Assembly: GCA_028274885.1 (NCBI GenBank)
Contig: JAQCMX010000081.1
Location: 1 to 20,550, forward strand
From: Haloarculaceae archaeon
GTDB lineage: Archaea > Halobacteriota > Halobacteria > Halobacteriales > Haloarculaceae
Direction of reading: 5' to 3'
Length of the DNA stretch: 20,550 bases
Part shown: positions 15,028 through 20,550 of the stretch, piece by piece
Layout of the letters: each line of letters begins with the position of its first letter
Position numbering within the stretch: position 1 is the first letter of the stretch
The notes under the pieces: model-generated
Databases searched by the model: none
Told to the model about the DNA's origin: nothing
The model's input: only the letters and a program-made list of their open reading frames with translations
Made by a program: the position numbers and the translations under genes

Positions 15028-15642
15028 CTAGTCCACGGTGCCGGCCTGCCTTCCGGCTTGGAGCGCCGTTCCGGCTGGGGACCGGAGAGGGTAGACACCC
15101 CCGACGCCGAACAGTGCACCGATACTGAGAACCGCCATTGCGAGCCCGAAGCCTCCAACGTCGAGCGCAGCACCGAACAGCACGGGCGAGACGAGGTCTG
15201 GACAGACAGTGCAGTCCCGAGTTGTCGTCGACGACGAGCGTAATCACCATCGATGTCGGAGCACTGTCCATCGTGAGAACGGGTAGCCGACCACGAACGC
15301 GGTGAGTGCCGGCAGTAACGGCTGGGCGAGCCCTCCAAGCAGAACTGTCGCGGTCCCACTACAAATGAGTGCAACGGCGATGAGCCTGGCAGTGGCGACC
15401 GGCGTGGCCGTCGTACTGACAGCCGCTGTCGGGACGAGAAAATCACCTTCGGATCCCGAACAGTTCCCAGTTGCGTCCGCTGTAGACAGCAACACCGGCC
15501 GGAAACGACCGTTCGGTGATCGTCGGGTGTACTGCGGAGATGAAAAAAGAGCAACTCCGACAGCAGCAGCCTTGCACTGATAACCGCCAACGTCCAGACG
15601 TTGTTCGAACCACCGACCGTCCGACCCATCCACCCCGGCCAA
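15028..15642 (-). pseudogene. Probable broken membrane protein gene with in-frame TGA
   Basis: One minus-strand frame from TTG 15642 to TAG 15028-15030 is interrupted only by TGA at 15244-15246. The upstream part (132 aa if started at 15642) ends with two hydrophobic helices (ARLIAVALICSGTATVLLG and QPLLPALTAFVVGYPFS). The downstream 71 codons have no start codon near their beginning yet encode another clear membrane stretch (SPVLFGAALDVGGFG, then LAMAVLSIGALFGVGG). The first 60 residues of the upstream part look non-coding. The simplest reading is one decayed haloarchaeal membrane protein. Two short genes or a frameshift (an ATG overlaps the TGA in another frame) are alternatives. I do not recognise the family. 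Confidence 0.4.
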
Positions 15643-15657
15643 TATCAGCCAGGCTAA

Positions 15658-16473
15658 TCAGTTTTGCTCCGCTGTTGGCCTTCGCGCTTCGATAGTTGCA
15701 GCGACGAGGTACTCGCTCAGGTCGCGCCGGCCGTCCCACTCCCTGATGAACTCGGCGCTGTCATCGTTCGGTTCGACGCGAACGTCGACGAATCCGACGC
15801 TGTCGAGCACCCGCCTGAGCGCCTCAATCGTCGACGCCCCGGAGACACAGTTCGTCAGCGAGTCCGGGTCCCGTTCGACCGAGTCGGGTAGCGGCGCGGT
15901 CAACACGACATCCGAGACGGCGAGTCGACCGCCGGGAACGAGCACGCGGAACGCTTCCGCGAACACCTGGGCCTTCGCCGGTGAGAGGTTGATAACGCAG
16001 TTCGAGATGACGACATCGACGTGCGCGTCTGCCACGGGCAGGTGCTCGATTTCGCCCAGACGAAACTCGACGTTCGTCGCATCGTTCCTTTCGACGTTTT
16101 CCCGGGCTTTCTGTACCATCTCGGGCGTCATGTCTACGCCAATGATCTGCCCCGCCTCACCGACCTCGGGTGCGGCGAGAAAACAGTCGAAGCCGGCACC
16201 CGAGCCCAGATCGAGAACCGTCTCGCCCGGTTCGAGATCCGCGATCGCCTTGGGGTTTCCACAGCCGAGGCCGAGGTCCGCACCGCTTGCGACCGCCTCC
16301 GTATCCGCCCGCGTGTAGCCGAGTTGTTTGCTGTCCGTCCCGGTTGAGTCCGTACAACAGCCGTCGTGGCCGTCCTCGCTGGCGATATCTGCGTAACGCT
16401 CCCTGACGAGACGGCGCTGTTCGTCCGGGTCACGATCCGGTGACGACATCTCCGAGGCCGGTCTCTCACCCAT
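15658..16473 (-). CDS. arsM: Arsenite S-adenosylmethionine methyltransferase ArsM
   Basis: ArsM methylates arsenite, giving methylated and volatile arsenicals, in the cytoplasm. The 271-aa protein has the SAM-binding motif TVLDLGSGAGFD (85-96), acidic loop GVDMTPEMV, and the three conserved arsenic-binding cysteines: C71 in LGLGCGNP, C159 in SNCVINLSP and C209 in NCVSGA. GRLAVSDVV is the usual strand 5. An additional CC pair (C39, C40) lies in the N-terminus. The start at 16473 overlaps the arsR stop by 8 bp; a second ATG at 16449 is possible. The pairing with arsR makes the assignment firm. Confidence 0.94.
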   Translation of the reverse strand: MGERPASEMSSPDRDPDEQRRLVRERYADIASEDGHDGCCTDSTGTDSKQLGYTRADTEAVASGADLGLGCGNPKAIADLEPGETVLDLGSGAGFDCFLAAPEVGEAGQIIGVDMTPEMVQKARENVERNDATNVEFRLGEIEHLPVADAHVDVVISNCVINLSPAKAQVFAEAFRVLVPGGRLAVSDVVLTAPLPDSVERDPDSLTNCVSGASTIEALRRVLDSVGFVDVRVEPNDDSAEFIREWDGRRDLSEYLVAATIEARRPTAEQN

Positions 16474-16843
16474 CGTCAGCCCTCACGGTTGTCAGTGTGT
16501 CGAGTAGTTGTCTGGCGGCGTCGGTCAGCCCGTAGTACCGCCAGGACCCCTCCTTCCGGCGTGTGAGGAGTCCCGCGGCGTAGAGCCGCGAGAGTGCCTG
16601 ACTCACGGCACTTTGACTGACACCGACCGCGGATTCGAGCTCGCAGACACAAACCTCCTCGTCCGCGGCGCCGATGTGGCGAACCAGCTCGTATCGGGTG
16701 CTGTTCCCCAGCGCGGAGAGCAACTGGACATCGGCGACGAGCGTCTCCTCTTTGATGCCGGGGCCAGAGCCACAGCACGCACTCTCGTCTGACTCCCCGG
16801 ATTGCTCGGCCTGTGACACGACTTCGGTTGTTTCTCCAGTCAT
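16466..16843 (-). CDS. arsR: ArsR-family metalloregulatory repressor
   Basis: The 125-aa protein is a winged-helix ArsR/SmtB repressor. LLSALGNSTRYELVRHI opens the domain. CVCELESAVGVSQSAVSQALS contains the recognition helix, with the arsenic-sensing pair C65 and C67 in the metal-binding helix. LYAAGLLTRRKEGSWRYYGL is the wing. Two more cysteines (C23, C24 in SACCGSG) lie in the N-terminal arm and may complete the site. ATG 16843 is chosen over the upstream start at 16867 because the latter falls in the AT-rich promoter. It should repress itself and arsM until arsenite binds. Confidence 0.93.
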   Translation of the reverse strand: MTGETTEVVSQAEQSGESDESACCGSGPGIKEETLVADVQLLSALGNSTRYELVRHIGAADEEVCVCELESAVGVSQSAVSQALSRLYAAGLLTRRKEGSWRYYGLTDAARQLLDTLTTVRADDG

Positions 16844-16880
16844 TTTAGTAATTGTTAATATGAACATCTGCTAATATAAC
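16844..16880 (-). promoter_or_regulatory. arsR-arsM promoter/operator
   Basis: The 37 bp before arsR are strikingly AT-rich. On the plus strand GTTAATAT (16854-16861) and TAATATAAC (16872-16880) form an imperfect inverted repeat, and the hexamer TAATAT recurs at a 16-bp interval. These overlap the expected TATA position about 25 bp upstream of the start, which suits repression by ArsR. Binding is inferred from position. Confidence 0.55.
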
Positions 16881-17162
16881 CGTTCCGGTCGGTGACCCTC
16901 TGTGGGGCGACACCACACCCTCTTCAGAGCGTGTTTTGTACTCCCTTGGGCCGCTGGCCCCTGTGGTACGAGCATCCGTGCCGTCCGTGGTGTCTCGCCG
17001 TGGACAAAACGGCCAAACGGGCCGACAGTGAGTACTGCAGGTCTTTCCCGCCGGGTTTCAAAACAGCCTTGGAGAGTTGGAACTGTCCCGTTTTCGCTCG
17101 CCGTCCGTCACAGACACTGTCACCGCCGTTGTGGGGTCGAAAAGAGCGTAAAATACCGGTAA
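16881..17162. other. Gene-free stretch between arsR promoter and tRNA-Lys
   Basis: About 280 bp hold no convincing gene. Open frames on both strands lack codon bias and run through into the tRNA. The T-rich TATTTTACGCTCTTTTCG read on the minus strand just after the tRNA (about 17138-17155) is a likely tRNA transcription terminator. Confidence 0.5.
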
Positions 17163-17236
17163 CGGGCCGGGAGGGAATTGAACCCCCGACCATCTGGTTA
17201 AAAGCCAGACGCTCTGCCTGGCTGAGCTACCGGCCC
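17163..17236 (-). tRNA. tRNA-Lys (anticodon UUU)
   Basis: The minus strand folds as a 74-nt tRNA. Acceptor GGGCCGG pairs with CCGGCCC, followed by discriminator G. The D-arm starts GCTC. The anticodon stem TCTGG/CCAGA encloses loop CTTTTAA with anticodon TTT (17200-17202). The T-arm GGGGG-TTCAATT-CCCTC has one G-U pair. No intron is visible and CCA is not encoded, as usual in archaea. Confidence 0.96.
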
Positions 17237-17240
17237 GCAT

Positions 17241-17258
17241 ACACACATTAGAGTGTGT
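17241..17258. repeat. Short inverted repeat between tRNA-Lys and the HTH gene
   Basis: ACACAC (17241-17246) and GTGTGT (17253-17258) are exact reverse complements with a 6-base loop. It lies 12 bp after the HTH gene's stop and 4 bp before the tRNA 5' end on the minus strand. It may end the HTH transcript or mark the tRNA promoter; no U-tract is seen. Confidence 0.3.
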
Positions 17259-17270
17259 CAGGCTAAGACC

Positions 17271-17948
17271 TTACGATTGGTCCCGCCTGAAATACGCTGC
17301 AAGCGCACGCCCCGTAATCTTTCCCGGCGTCTCGTTGTGAAGCGATGCACGACGGTGTAACTCGGTGTAGACGTCAGTCGGGAGCGACACCGTGAGCTCT
17401 CCGAGTTCGAGTCCGCAGTCGAGTAGCGCCCCCCTGACCGATGTACCGTTGTTGATCTCGCTGGCGACGGAACGGACCTGTCGCACGGTCATCTCGTGGT
17501 CGAGAATCGCCCACGCGAGCTTGAGCCGTGCCTGGCCGGAGACACGAGCGATGTGTTTCGCAGCGGTCGGGGCGATCCGTCCGCGTGCGACGTGACGACG
17601 GATCGATTCGGGCAGGTCGTGGACCCGGGCCCACTTGCGGATAAACGAAACAGTTACGCCCTCGCCGGCGCGGGCCGCAGCCGACTTGTACGATCCCTCA
17701 CCCCGTACCAGCGCCGCACAGGCTGCGGCGCCACGAAGCATAAAGACGTTGTCGTCCGCACCGGCCGTGTTCTGTGAAAACGCCTGGACCGTCTCGGCTG
17801 CGAGTGCAAGACTCTCGGGATCGTCTGGGTCAAACTGGACGGCCTTGGCCGCCCGCTCGCCGGCGACCGAGGGGTCGCCCCGAATCACCGGATCGCCCAC
17901 CGGCGACTCCCTGTCGGTCGGACGGAATTTTCCTCCCTCGTCTGTCAT
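17271..17948 (-). CDS. Haloarchaeal HTH protein (DUF7119-like)
   Basis: The 225-aa protein looks like a conserved haloarchaeal family that I recall as DUF7119. Visible parts are an acidic N-terminus (GDPVIRGDPSVAGERAAKAV), a conserved block VFMLRGAAACAALVRGEGSY, a helix-turn-helix region AAARAGEGVTVSFIRKWARV with DLPESIRRHVARGRIAPTAA resembling ParB/KorB-type helices, and a C-terminal helix pair (LPTDVYTELHRRASLH). ATG 17948 is chosen because the conserved N-terminus starts there; upstream codons run into the gene before it. Binding to DNA is likely, and the target is unknown. It lies 41 bp downstream of the 45-aa gene on the same strand. Confidence 0.8.
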   Translation of the reverse strand: MTDEGGKFRPTDRESPVGDPVIRGDPSVAGERAAKAVQFDPDDPESLALAAETVQAFSQNTAGADDNVFMLRGAAACAALVRGEGSYKSAAARAGEGVTVSFIRKWARVHDLPESIRRHVARGRIAPTAAKHIARVSGQARLKLAWAILDHEMTVRQVRSVASEINNGTSVRGALLDCGLELGELTVSLPTDVYTELHRRASLHNETPGKITGRALAAYFRRDQS

Positions 17949-17989
17949 AACAGTACATTGGGCGACACCGATAAAAGCCTCCCGCGTGG

Positions 17990-18127
17990 TCACGCCTCGT
18001 CGCGGTTCTCGGAGAGGTGTTCCCAGATCTCGGCGCATCCACACCCGTCGTCGACGTCTTCGAGATGCTCTCTGGCCTGCTCTGCCTCTGCTTCTGCTTC
18101 CTGTGATGGGTCGGATGCTGTCGTCAT
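17990..18127 (-). CDS. Small acidic CGC-motif protein, 45 aa
   Basis: ATG 18125-18127 opens a 45-codon frame ending in TGA at 17990-17992. The product is highly acidic, with an Ala/Glu-rich helix (EAEAEAEQAREHLEDVDD), then GCGCAEIWEHLSE with two cysteines two residues apart. Acidic composition and codon use fit a real haloarchaeal gene, and I recall similar small proteins in other haloarchaea. The two cysteines could bind a metal as a dimer. It lies 41 bp upstream of the HTH gene, probably in one transcript. The AT-rich DNA near 18188-18210 may carry the promoter. Confidence 0.7.
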   Translation of the reverse strand: MTTASDPSQEAEAEAEQAREHLEDVDDGCGCAEIWEHLSENRDEA

Positions 18128-18659
18128 TGTTGTATCTCGACTGTCTGACGGGCTCCGCAACCGCCGCTGGCAGTCCGTACCGGTCTTATACGGTATACGT
18201 ATTTAATATCGTCCGCACCTGTAAAGACTACCATAGCTCCCGTTTACAAGCAACTGATGCCGGTATCTTCGACAACACCGTTCGCTCCGTTGTCCGCCCC
18301 TGTGGGCACCTACCGAGTGAGATACCAGCGTTCCGGCTGCACTCTCCGCCACGAGTGGTGTTCAAATACCTCTCGTGTGGCGCTACCGTGTCTGAGCCAT
18401 CATATCGGTCGGTCTGTGCCGTCTGCGGGCGTGACAAGACTGTGACTGCTGTGGGAAAGCCGCTCCGAGATGCGGAAATATATTCCTATTTTTGGTCGTC
18501 CCGGTTGATACCGGTTATCGTGAGTCTGTGGCCGCAACGACGTTGCACGAGTGTTCCATGCCGTTACACGGCGGTATCTGCGATCTGGTCGTCAAAGTGC
18601 AGTAATCGCTACGAGTCGAGACAAGATTTTTACAACGAATTCGCTGTCAGATACAGTTG
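18128..18659. other. Gene-poor region of about 530 bp
   Basis: AT-rich sequence near 18188-18210 (TATACGGTATACG, then TATTTAATA) can serve promoters in either direction. The rest has lower and more uneven G+C than its neighbours and no intact gene I can defend; open frames lack haloarchaeal codon bias. A possible degenerate zinc ribbon is listed separately. A TATA-like AGATTTTTACAA at about 18624-18635 precedes the next gene. Confidence 0.5.
18355..18525 (+). pseudogene. Possible degenerate zinc-ribbon protein remnant
   Basis: From GTG 18355 the frame reads VVFKYLSCGATVSEPSYRSV, then CAVCGRDKTVTAVGKPLRD. This resembles small haloarchaeal rubrerythrin-like zinc ribbons (Y-x-C-x-x-C-G, about 12 residues, C-x-x-C-G, ending near PRE/PLE). 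Here the first cysteine of the first pair is missing, and the frame runs on for over 60 codons of unrelated, atypical sequence instead of stopping. The end coordinate is approximate. It may be a decayed gene or coincidence. Confidence 0.25.
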
Positions 18660-19457
18660 ATGGCACCAAACCGATCTACGCTGCTGGTCATCGCCTTCCT
18701 TTCCCTCGCCGTCCTGTCAGCGGGCTGTCTATCAGCACTGGACGACGACGGAGACGACACAGTCCCCGGTAACGAAAGCGTCGATGTCACCGCCGAAGAA
18801 CTCCGAACAGAGGTATCGACAGCAATGGAGGACGTGAGCACGGCCTCGTTCACGCTGAATACGACCGTATTGGTCGACGGGAACGAGGAAACCGCCACAC
18901 GAAGCGAGGGGGTGATGGATCTCGACGAGAACCGACTGTACCAGGAACTCGCGGTTTCGCTGCCCGTCGGGGGGAACGAAGAGGTGACCCAGTACATTAT
19001 CAACCAGACGATCTACACGCAGCGTGGTGACCAGTGGATCCGGCAAGATCCATCGGGCGTCGACCTCTGGGAGCAAAACGAACTTCAGCAACAACAGACG
19101 GTGACCGAGAGCGCCGGAAACCTCGAGGTGGTCCGGCAGACCGGTTTCGAGGGCAACGAGGTGTTCGTTCTAACCGGTGACATCGACCCGTCGTTTTTCG
19201 AGAACCTCGGTCAGCAACGGCCCCAGGGTGACCTGTTGCAAGACCCCGAGACCAGGATCGTTGAGAGTACGTTTACCCAGTACGTCGACACCGAGACGTC
19301 CCACGTCCGGTACTTTGAGATGAACGTCGTCATGGAAGCGAACGGACAGGAGGTCACGACCTGGACGAGGATGACCTTCGATGCGTTCGACGAGGCTGTC
19401 GACATCGACCTGCCGGACGGTGCGAAAGACGCCGAGGACATCGGTCAGGGTCCCTAG
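18660..19457 (+). CDS. Secreted lipoprotein, LolA/LppX-like fold suspected
   Basis: The 265-aa precursor has a hydrophobic signal (LLVIAFLSLAVLSAGC, lipobox LSAGC near residue 23) and a Ser/Asp linker, so it is lipid-anchored outside the membrane. The mature part reads as long beta-strands: ASFTLNTTVLVDGNEETA, EGVMDLDENRLYQEL, TQYIINQTIYTQRGDQWIRQ, then later strands around HVRYFEMNVVMEANGQEVTT. That pattern matches the half-barrel LolA/LppX/DUF6612-like proteins numerous in haloarchaea; the ligand is unknown. ATG 18660 is chosen over TTG 18657; a TATA-like box lies about 30 bp upstream. No arginine pair typical of Tat is seen, so Sec export is likely. Confidence 0.8.
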   Translation: MAPNRSTLLVIAFLSLAVLSAGCLSALDDDGDDTVPGNESVDVTAEELRTEVSTAMEDVSTASFTLNTTVLVDGNEETATRSEGVMDLDENRLYQELAVSLPVGGNEEVTQYIINQTIYTQRGDQWIRQDPSGVDLWEQNELQQQQTVTESAGNLEVVRQTGFEGNEVFVLTGDIDPSFFENLGQQRPQGDLLQDPETRIVESTFTQYVDTETSHVRYFEMNVVMEANGQEVTTWTRMTFDAFDEAVDIDLPDGAKDAEDIGQGP

Positions 19458-19469
19458 CAGTCCGGACTG
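19458..19469. repeat. 12-bp perfect palindrome after the lipoprotein gene
   Basis: CAGTCCGGACTG is its own reverse complement and directly follows the TAG stop. It contains GTCCGGAC (19460-19467), the octamer also found at four intergenic sites in the window. It sits between two convergent genes, so a promoter role is unlikely here. Confidence 0.45.
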
Positions 19470-19493
19470 GATTAGTAAAAGCGTGGAACCGCG

Positions 19494-19661
19494 TTATTTC
19501 ATGTCGTCCAGTTTGTCGAGCAGTTCCTCTTGGGAGGCATCGGACTCGAAGGAGACACTCCCATCGTGGGTGTTCTCGTGGACAGACACCCCTTCGTTGT
19601 CTTCGATCTCCCCCGCTTCCTGATTCTCCTGTTCGGATTCATCGTAGCTACCAAAGCCCAT
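19494..19661 (-). CDS. DUF5786-like small acidic haloarchaeal protein
   Basis: The 55-aa protein starts MGFGSYDESEQENQEAGE and ends EELLDKLDDMK, matching a small conserved haloarchaeal family that I recall as DUF5786. It is strongly acidic (Glu/Asp/Gln-rich) with a Gly/Phe/Tyr N-terminus and a predicted C-terminal helix. No function is known to me. ATG 19661 is chosen over the upstream start at 19685 because the family begins with MGFGSYDES. A TATA-like TTATAC (complement of 19688-19693) lies about 29 bp before it, consistent with a leaderless message. Confidence 0.85.
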   Translation of the reverse strand: MGFGSYDESEQENQEAGEIEDNEGVSVHENTHDGSVSFESDASQEELLDKLDDMK

Positions 19662-19737
19662 GCCAACTATATATTGTAGGGGCAAGCGTATAATGCCCCC
19701 GTTTTTATCCGCCGGGCAATCCGACGCGGGACGTAGG

Positions 19738-20550
19738 TCAGACCGTCAGACACTGCCCGAGTTCTGGCGCCTCGGCGTCGAACCCGTCCGCACGGAGTTT
19801 GGCTGCGAATCCGGGACAGTCGTCGCCGTGGTTGACGAGCACGCGTGCACCCCGGTAGCTATCGAGAAACGCCCTGAGCCCCTCACCGTCCGCGTGGGCC
19901 GAGAAGTCGTACTGTTGGACCTGCGCACTAACAGGCATCACGCGGCCGTCGAACTCCGCCCGGCCGGTCTCGACGAGTTCCCGACCGGGCGTTCCCGCTA
20001 CCTGATAGCCCGTCAGTGTGATCTTGTTGGTGGGGCTCTGTCGGATCTGGGGGATGTACGAGACCACGGGGCCGCCGCTCAACATACCTGCTGTGGTGAG
20101 GATGACGGTATTGTTCCGGGCGATCCGCTCGCGCTGTCCGTCCCGTCCGGTGACAAAACGGGCGTTGGATTTGGCTCGCCGGAGCGCCTCCGGATCGCGC
20201 AGAAAGTCGGGGTACTGGCGGAGCGACCGTGTCACCTCCTTTCCCATCCCGTCGAGATAACAGTCGATGTCGTTGGCTGCACAGACCAACAACAGTTCCT
20301 GGGTCCGCCCGATCGCGAAGACGGGGACGACGACCGTCCCGCCCTCCCAGAGGGTCGTCCTCACGCTCTCGACAAACCGCCTTTCGAGTGCCTGACGATC
20401 GGTGTGAGTGACGTCGGCGTACGTGCTCTCGACGAGCACAACATCCGCGTCCGGGCGGGCAGTCGTCGCAGCGACGAGTCGCTGGTCGTCCGTGTGGAAA
20501 TCGGAGGTGTAGAGCAGTCGTGTCTCGCCGTCGTCGACGAGTACGTGTGC
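19738..20550 (-). CDS. Beta-CASP metallo-beta-lactamase RNA-processing nuclease (5' end missing)
   Basis: The last 270 residues of an MBL-fold beta-CASP protein (YSH1/CPSF-like, COG1236 type) are visible; the gene runs off the right edge, so the start and the HxHxDH zinc motif lie outside. Visible parts are LLYTSDFHTDD (motif 4 Asp), VVLVESTYADV (motif A, Glu about visible residue 41), the beta-CASP cap with VVVPVFAIGRTQELLL and TTAGMLSGGPVVSYI, FSAHADGEG (motif B His) and VLVNHGDDCPG (motif C His). These enzymes cut or trim RNA with two zinc ions. This is not PhnP, which lacks the beta-CASP cap. Confidence 0.9.
   Translation of the reverse strand, partial: AHVLVDDGETRLLYTSDFHTDDQRLVAATTARPDADVVLVESTYADVTHTDRQALERRFVESVRTTLWEGGTVVVPVFAIGRTQELLLVCAANDIDCYLDGMGKEVTRSLRQYPDFLRDPEALRRAKSNARFVTGRDGQRERIARNNTVILTTAGMLSGGPVVSYIPQIRQSPTNKITLTGYQVAGTPGRELVETGRAEFDGRVMPVSAQVQQYDFSAHADGEGLRAFLDSYRGARVLVNHGDDCPGFAAKLRADGFDAEAPELGQCLTV

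Noticed and set aside
14589..15629. 346-codon minus-strand open frame opposite the small lipoprotein
   Set aside because: Composition is Arg/Ser-rich without domains; the plus-strand lipoprotein has a lipobox and promoter.
16892..17251. Plus-strand 119-codon frame ending across the tRNA
   Set aside because: Its tail is the familiar false peptide produced by reading the antisense of a tRNA gene.
17635..18660. 341-codon plus-strand open frame across the HTH gene and the gene-poor region
   Set aside because: It runs antisense to two supported minus-strand genes and has a basic, Ser/Arg-rich composition. Only the zinc-ribbon-like segment is kept, at low confidence.
19738..20550. Metallo-beta-lactamase protein as a possible PhnP
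   Set aside because: It has the beta-CASP cap and motifs A-C of RNA nucleases and lies about 5 kb from the phn operon; PhnP is a small MBL enzyme without that cap.
1..20550. CRISPR array, insertion sequence, integrase or attachment site
   Set aside because: No regularly spaced repeats, transposase, terminal inverted repeats or recombinase were seen; the tRNA-Lys has no visible partial duplicate in the window.

Overview
The window reads as chromosomal or large-replicon DNA from a halophilic archaeon (class Halobacteria). Base composition is high in G+C, the proteins are acidic, many starts are leaderless with an AT-rich box about 25 bp upstream, and several families here are typical of haloarchaea: PhoU-like proteins with added DNA-binding domains, a DUF5786-type small protein, Tat-lipobox binding proteins and a tRNA without an encoded CCA. 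I cannot name a species.

The core (about 3.4-14.5 kb) is a complete phosphonate uptake and carbon-phosphorus (C-P) lyase locus in two divergent operons. Leftward from about 6.93 kb run phnD (binding lipoprotein), phnC (ATPase), phnE (permease) and a hexapeptide-repeat transferase of the kind found in phosphonate operons. Rightward from 7.16 kb run phnG, phnH, phnI, phnJ, phnK, phnL and phnM, followed by a xylose-isomerase-like TIM-barrel protein and a HAD phosphatase. All nine rightward genes overlap by 1-8 bp. PhnD/C/E import the phosphonate. PhnI with G, H and L attaches it to ribose triphosphate. PhnM removes pyrophosphate, and PhnJ cleaves the C-P bond with PhnK as partner. The enzymes that usually finish the pathway (PhnP and PhnN) are missing; the TIM-barrel and HAD proteins occupy their place and are candidates for an alternative ending.

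Left of the locus (0.2-3.3 kb) are a SurE 5'-nucleotidase and two divergent PhoU-domain regulators, one AbrB-PhoU and one winged-helix-PhoU, which share an intergenic region with ATACCG/CGGTAT inverted sites. The palindrome GTCCGGAC was found five times, all outside genes: upstream of the second PhoU regulator, twice between phnD and phnG, upstream of a lipoprotein after the operon, and once between two convergent genes. This suggests a local regulon.

Right of the locus (14.6-20.55 kb) is ordinary accessory and housekeeping content. It holds a small Tat-type lipoprotein, a probably broken membrane-protein gene, an arsR-arsM arsenic pair, tRNA-Lys(UUU), a haloarchaeal HTH protein with a 45-aa CGC-motif protein upstream, and about 530 bp of gene-poor DNA with a possible degenerate zinc ribbon. 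It ends with a larger lipoprotein, a DUF5786-like small protein and the 3' part of a beta-CASP metallo-beta-lactamase nuclease cut by the window edge. I saw no CRISPR array, insertion sequence or integrase.
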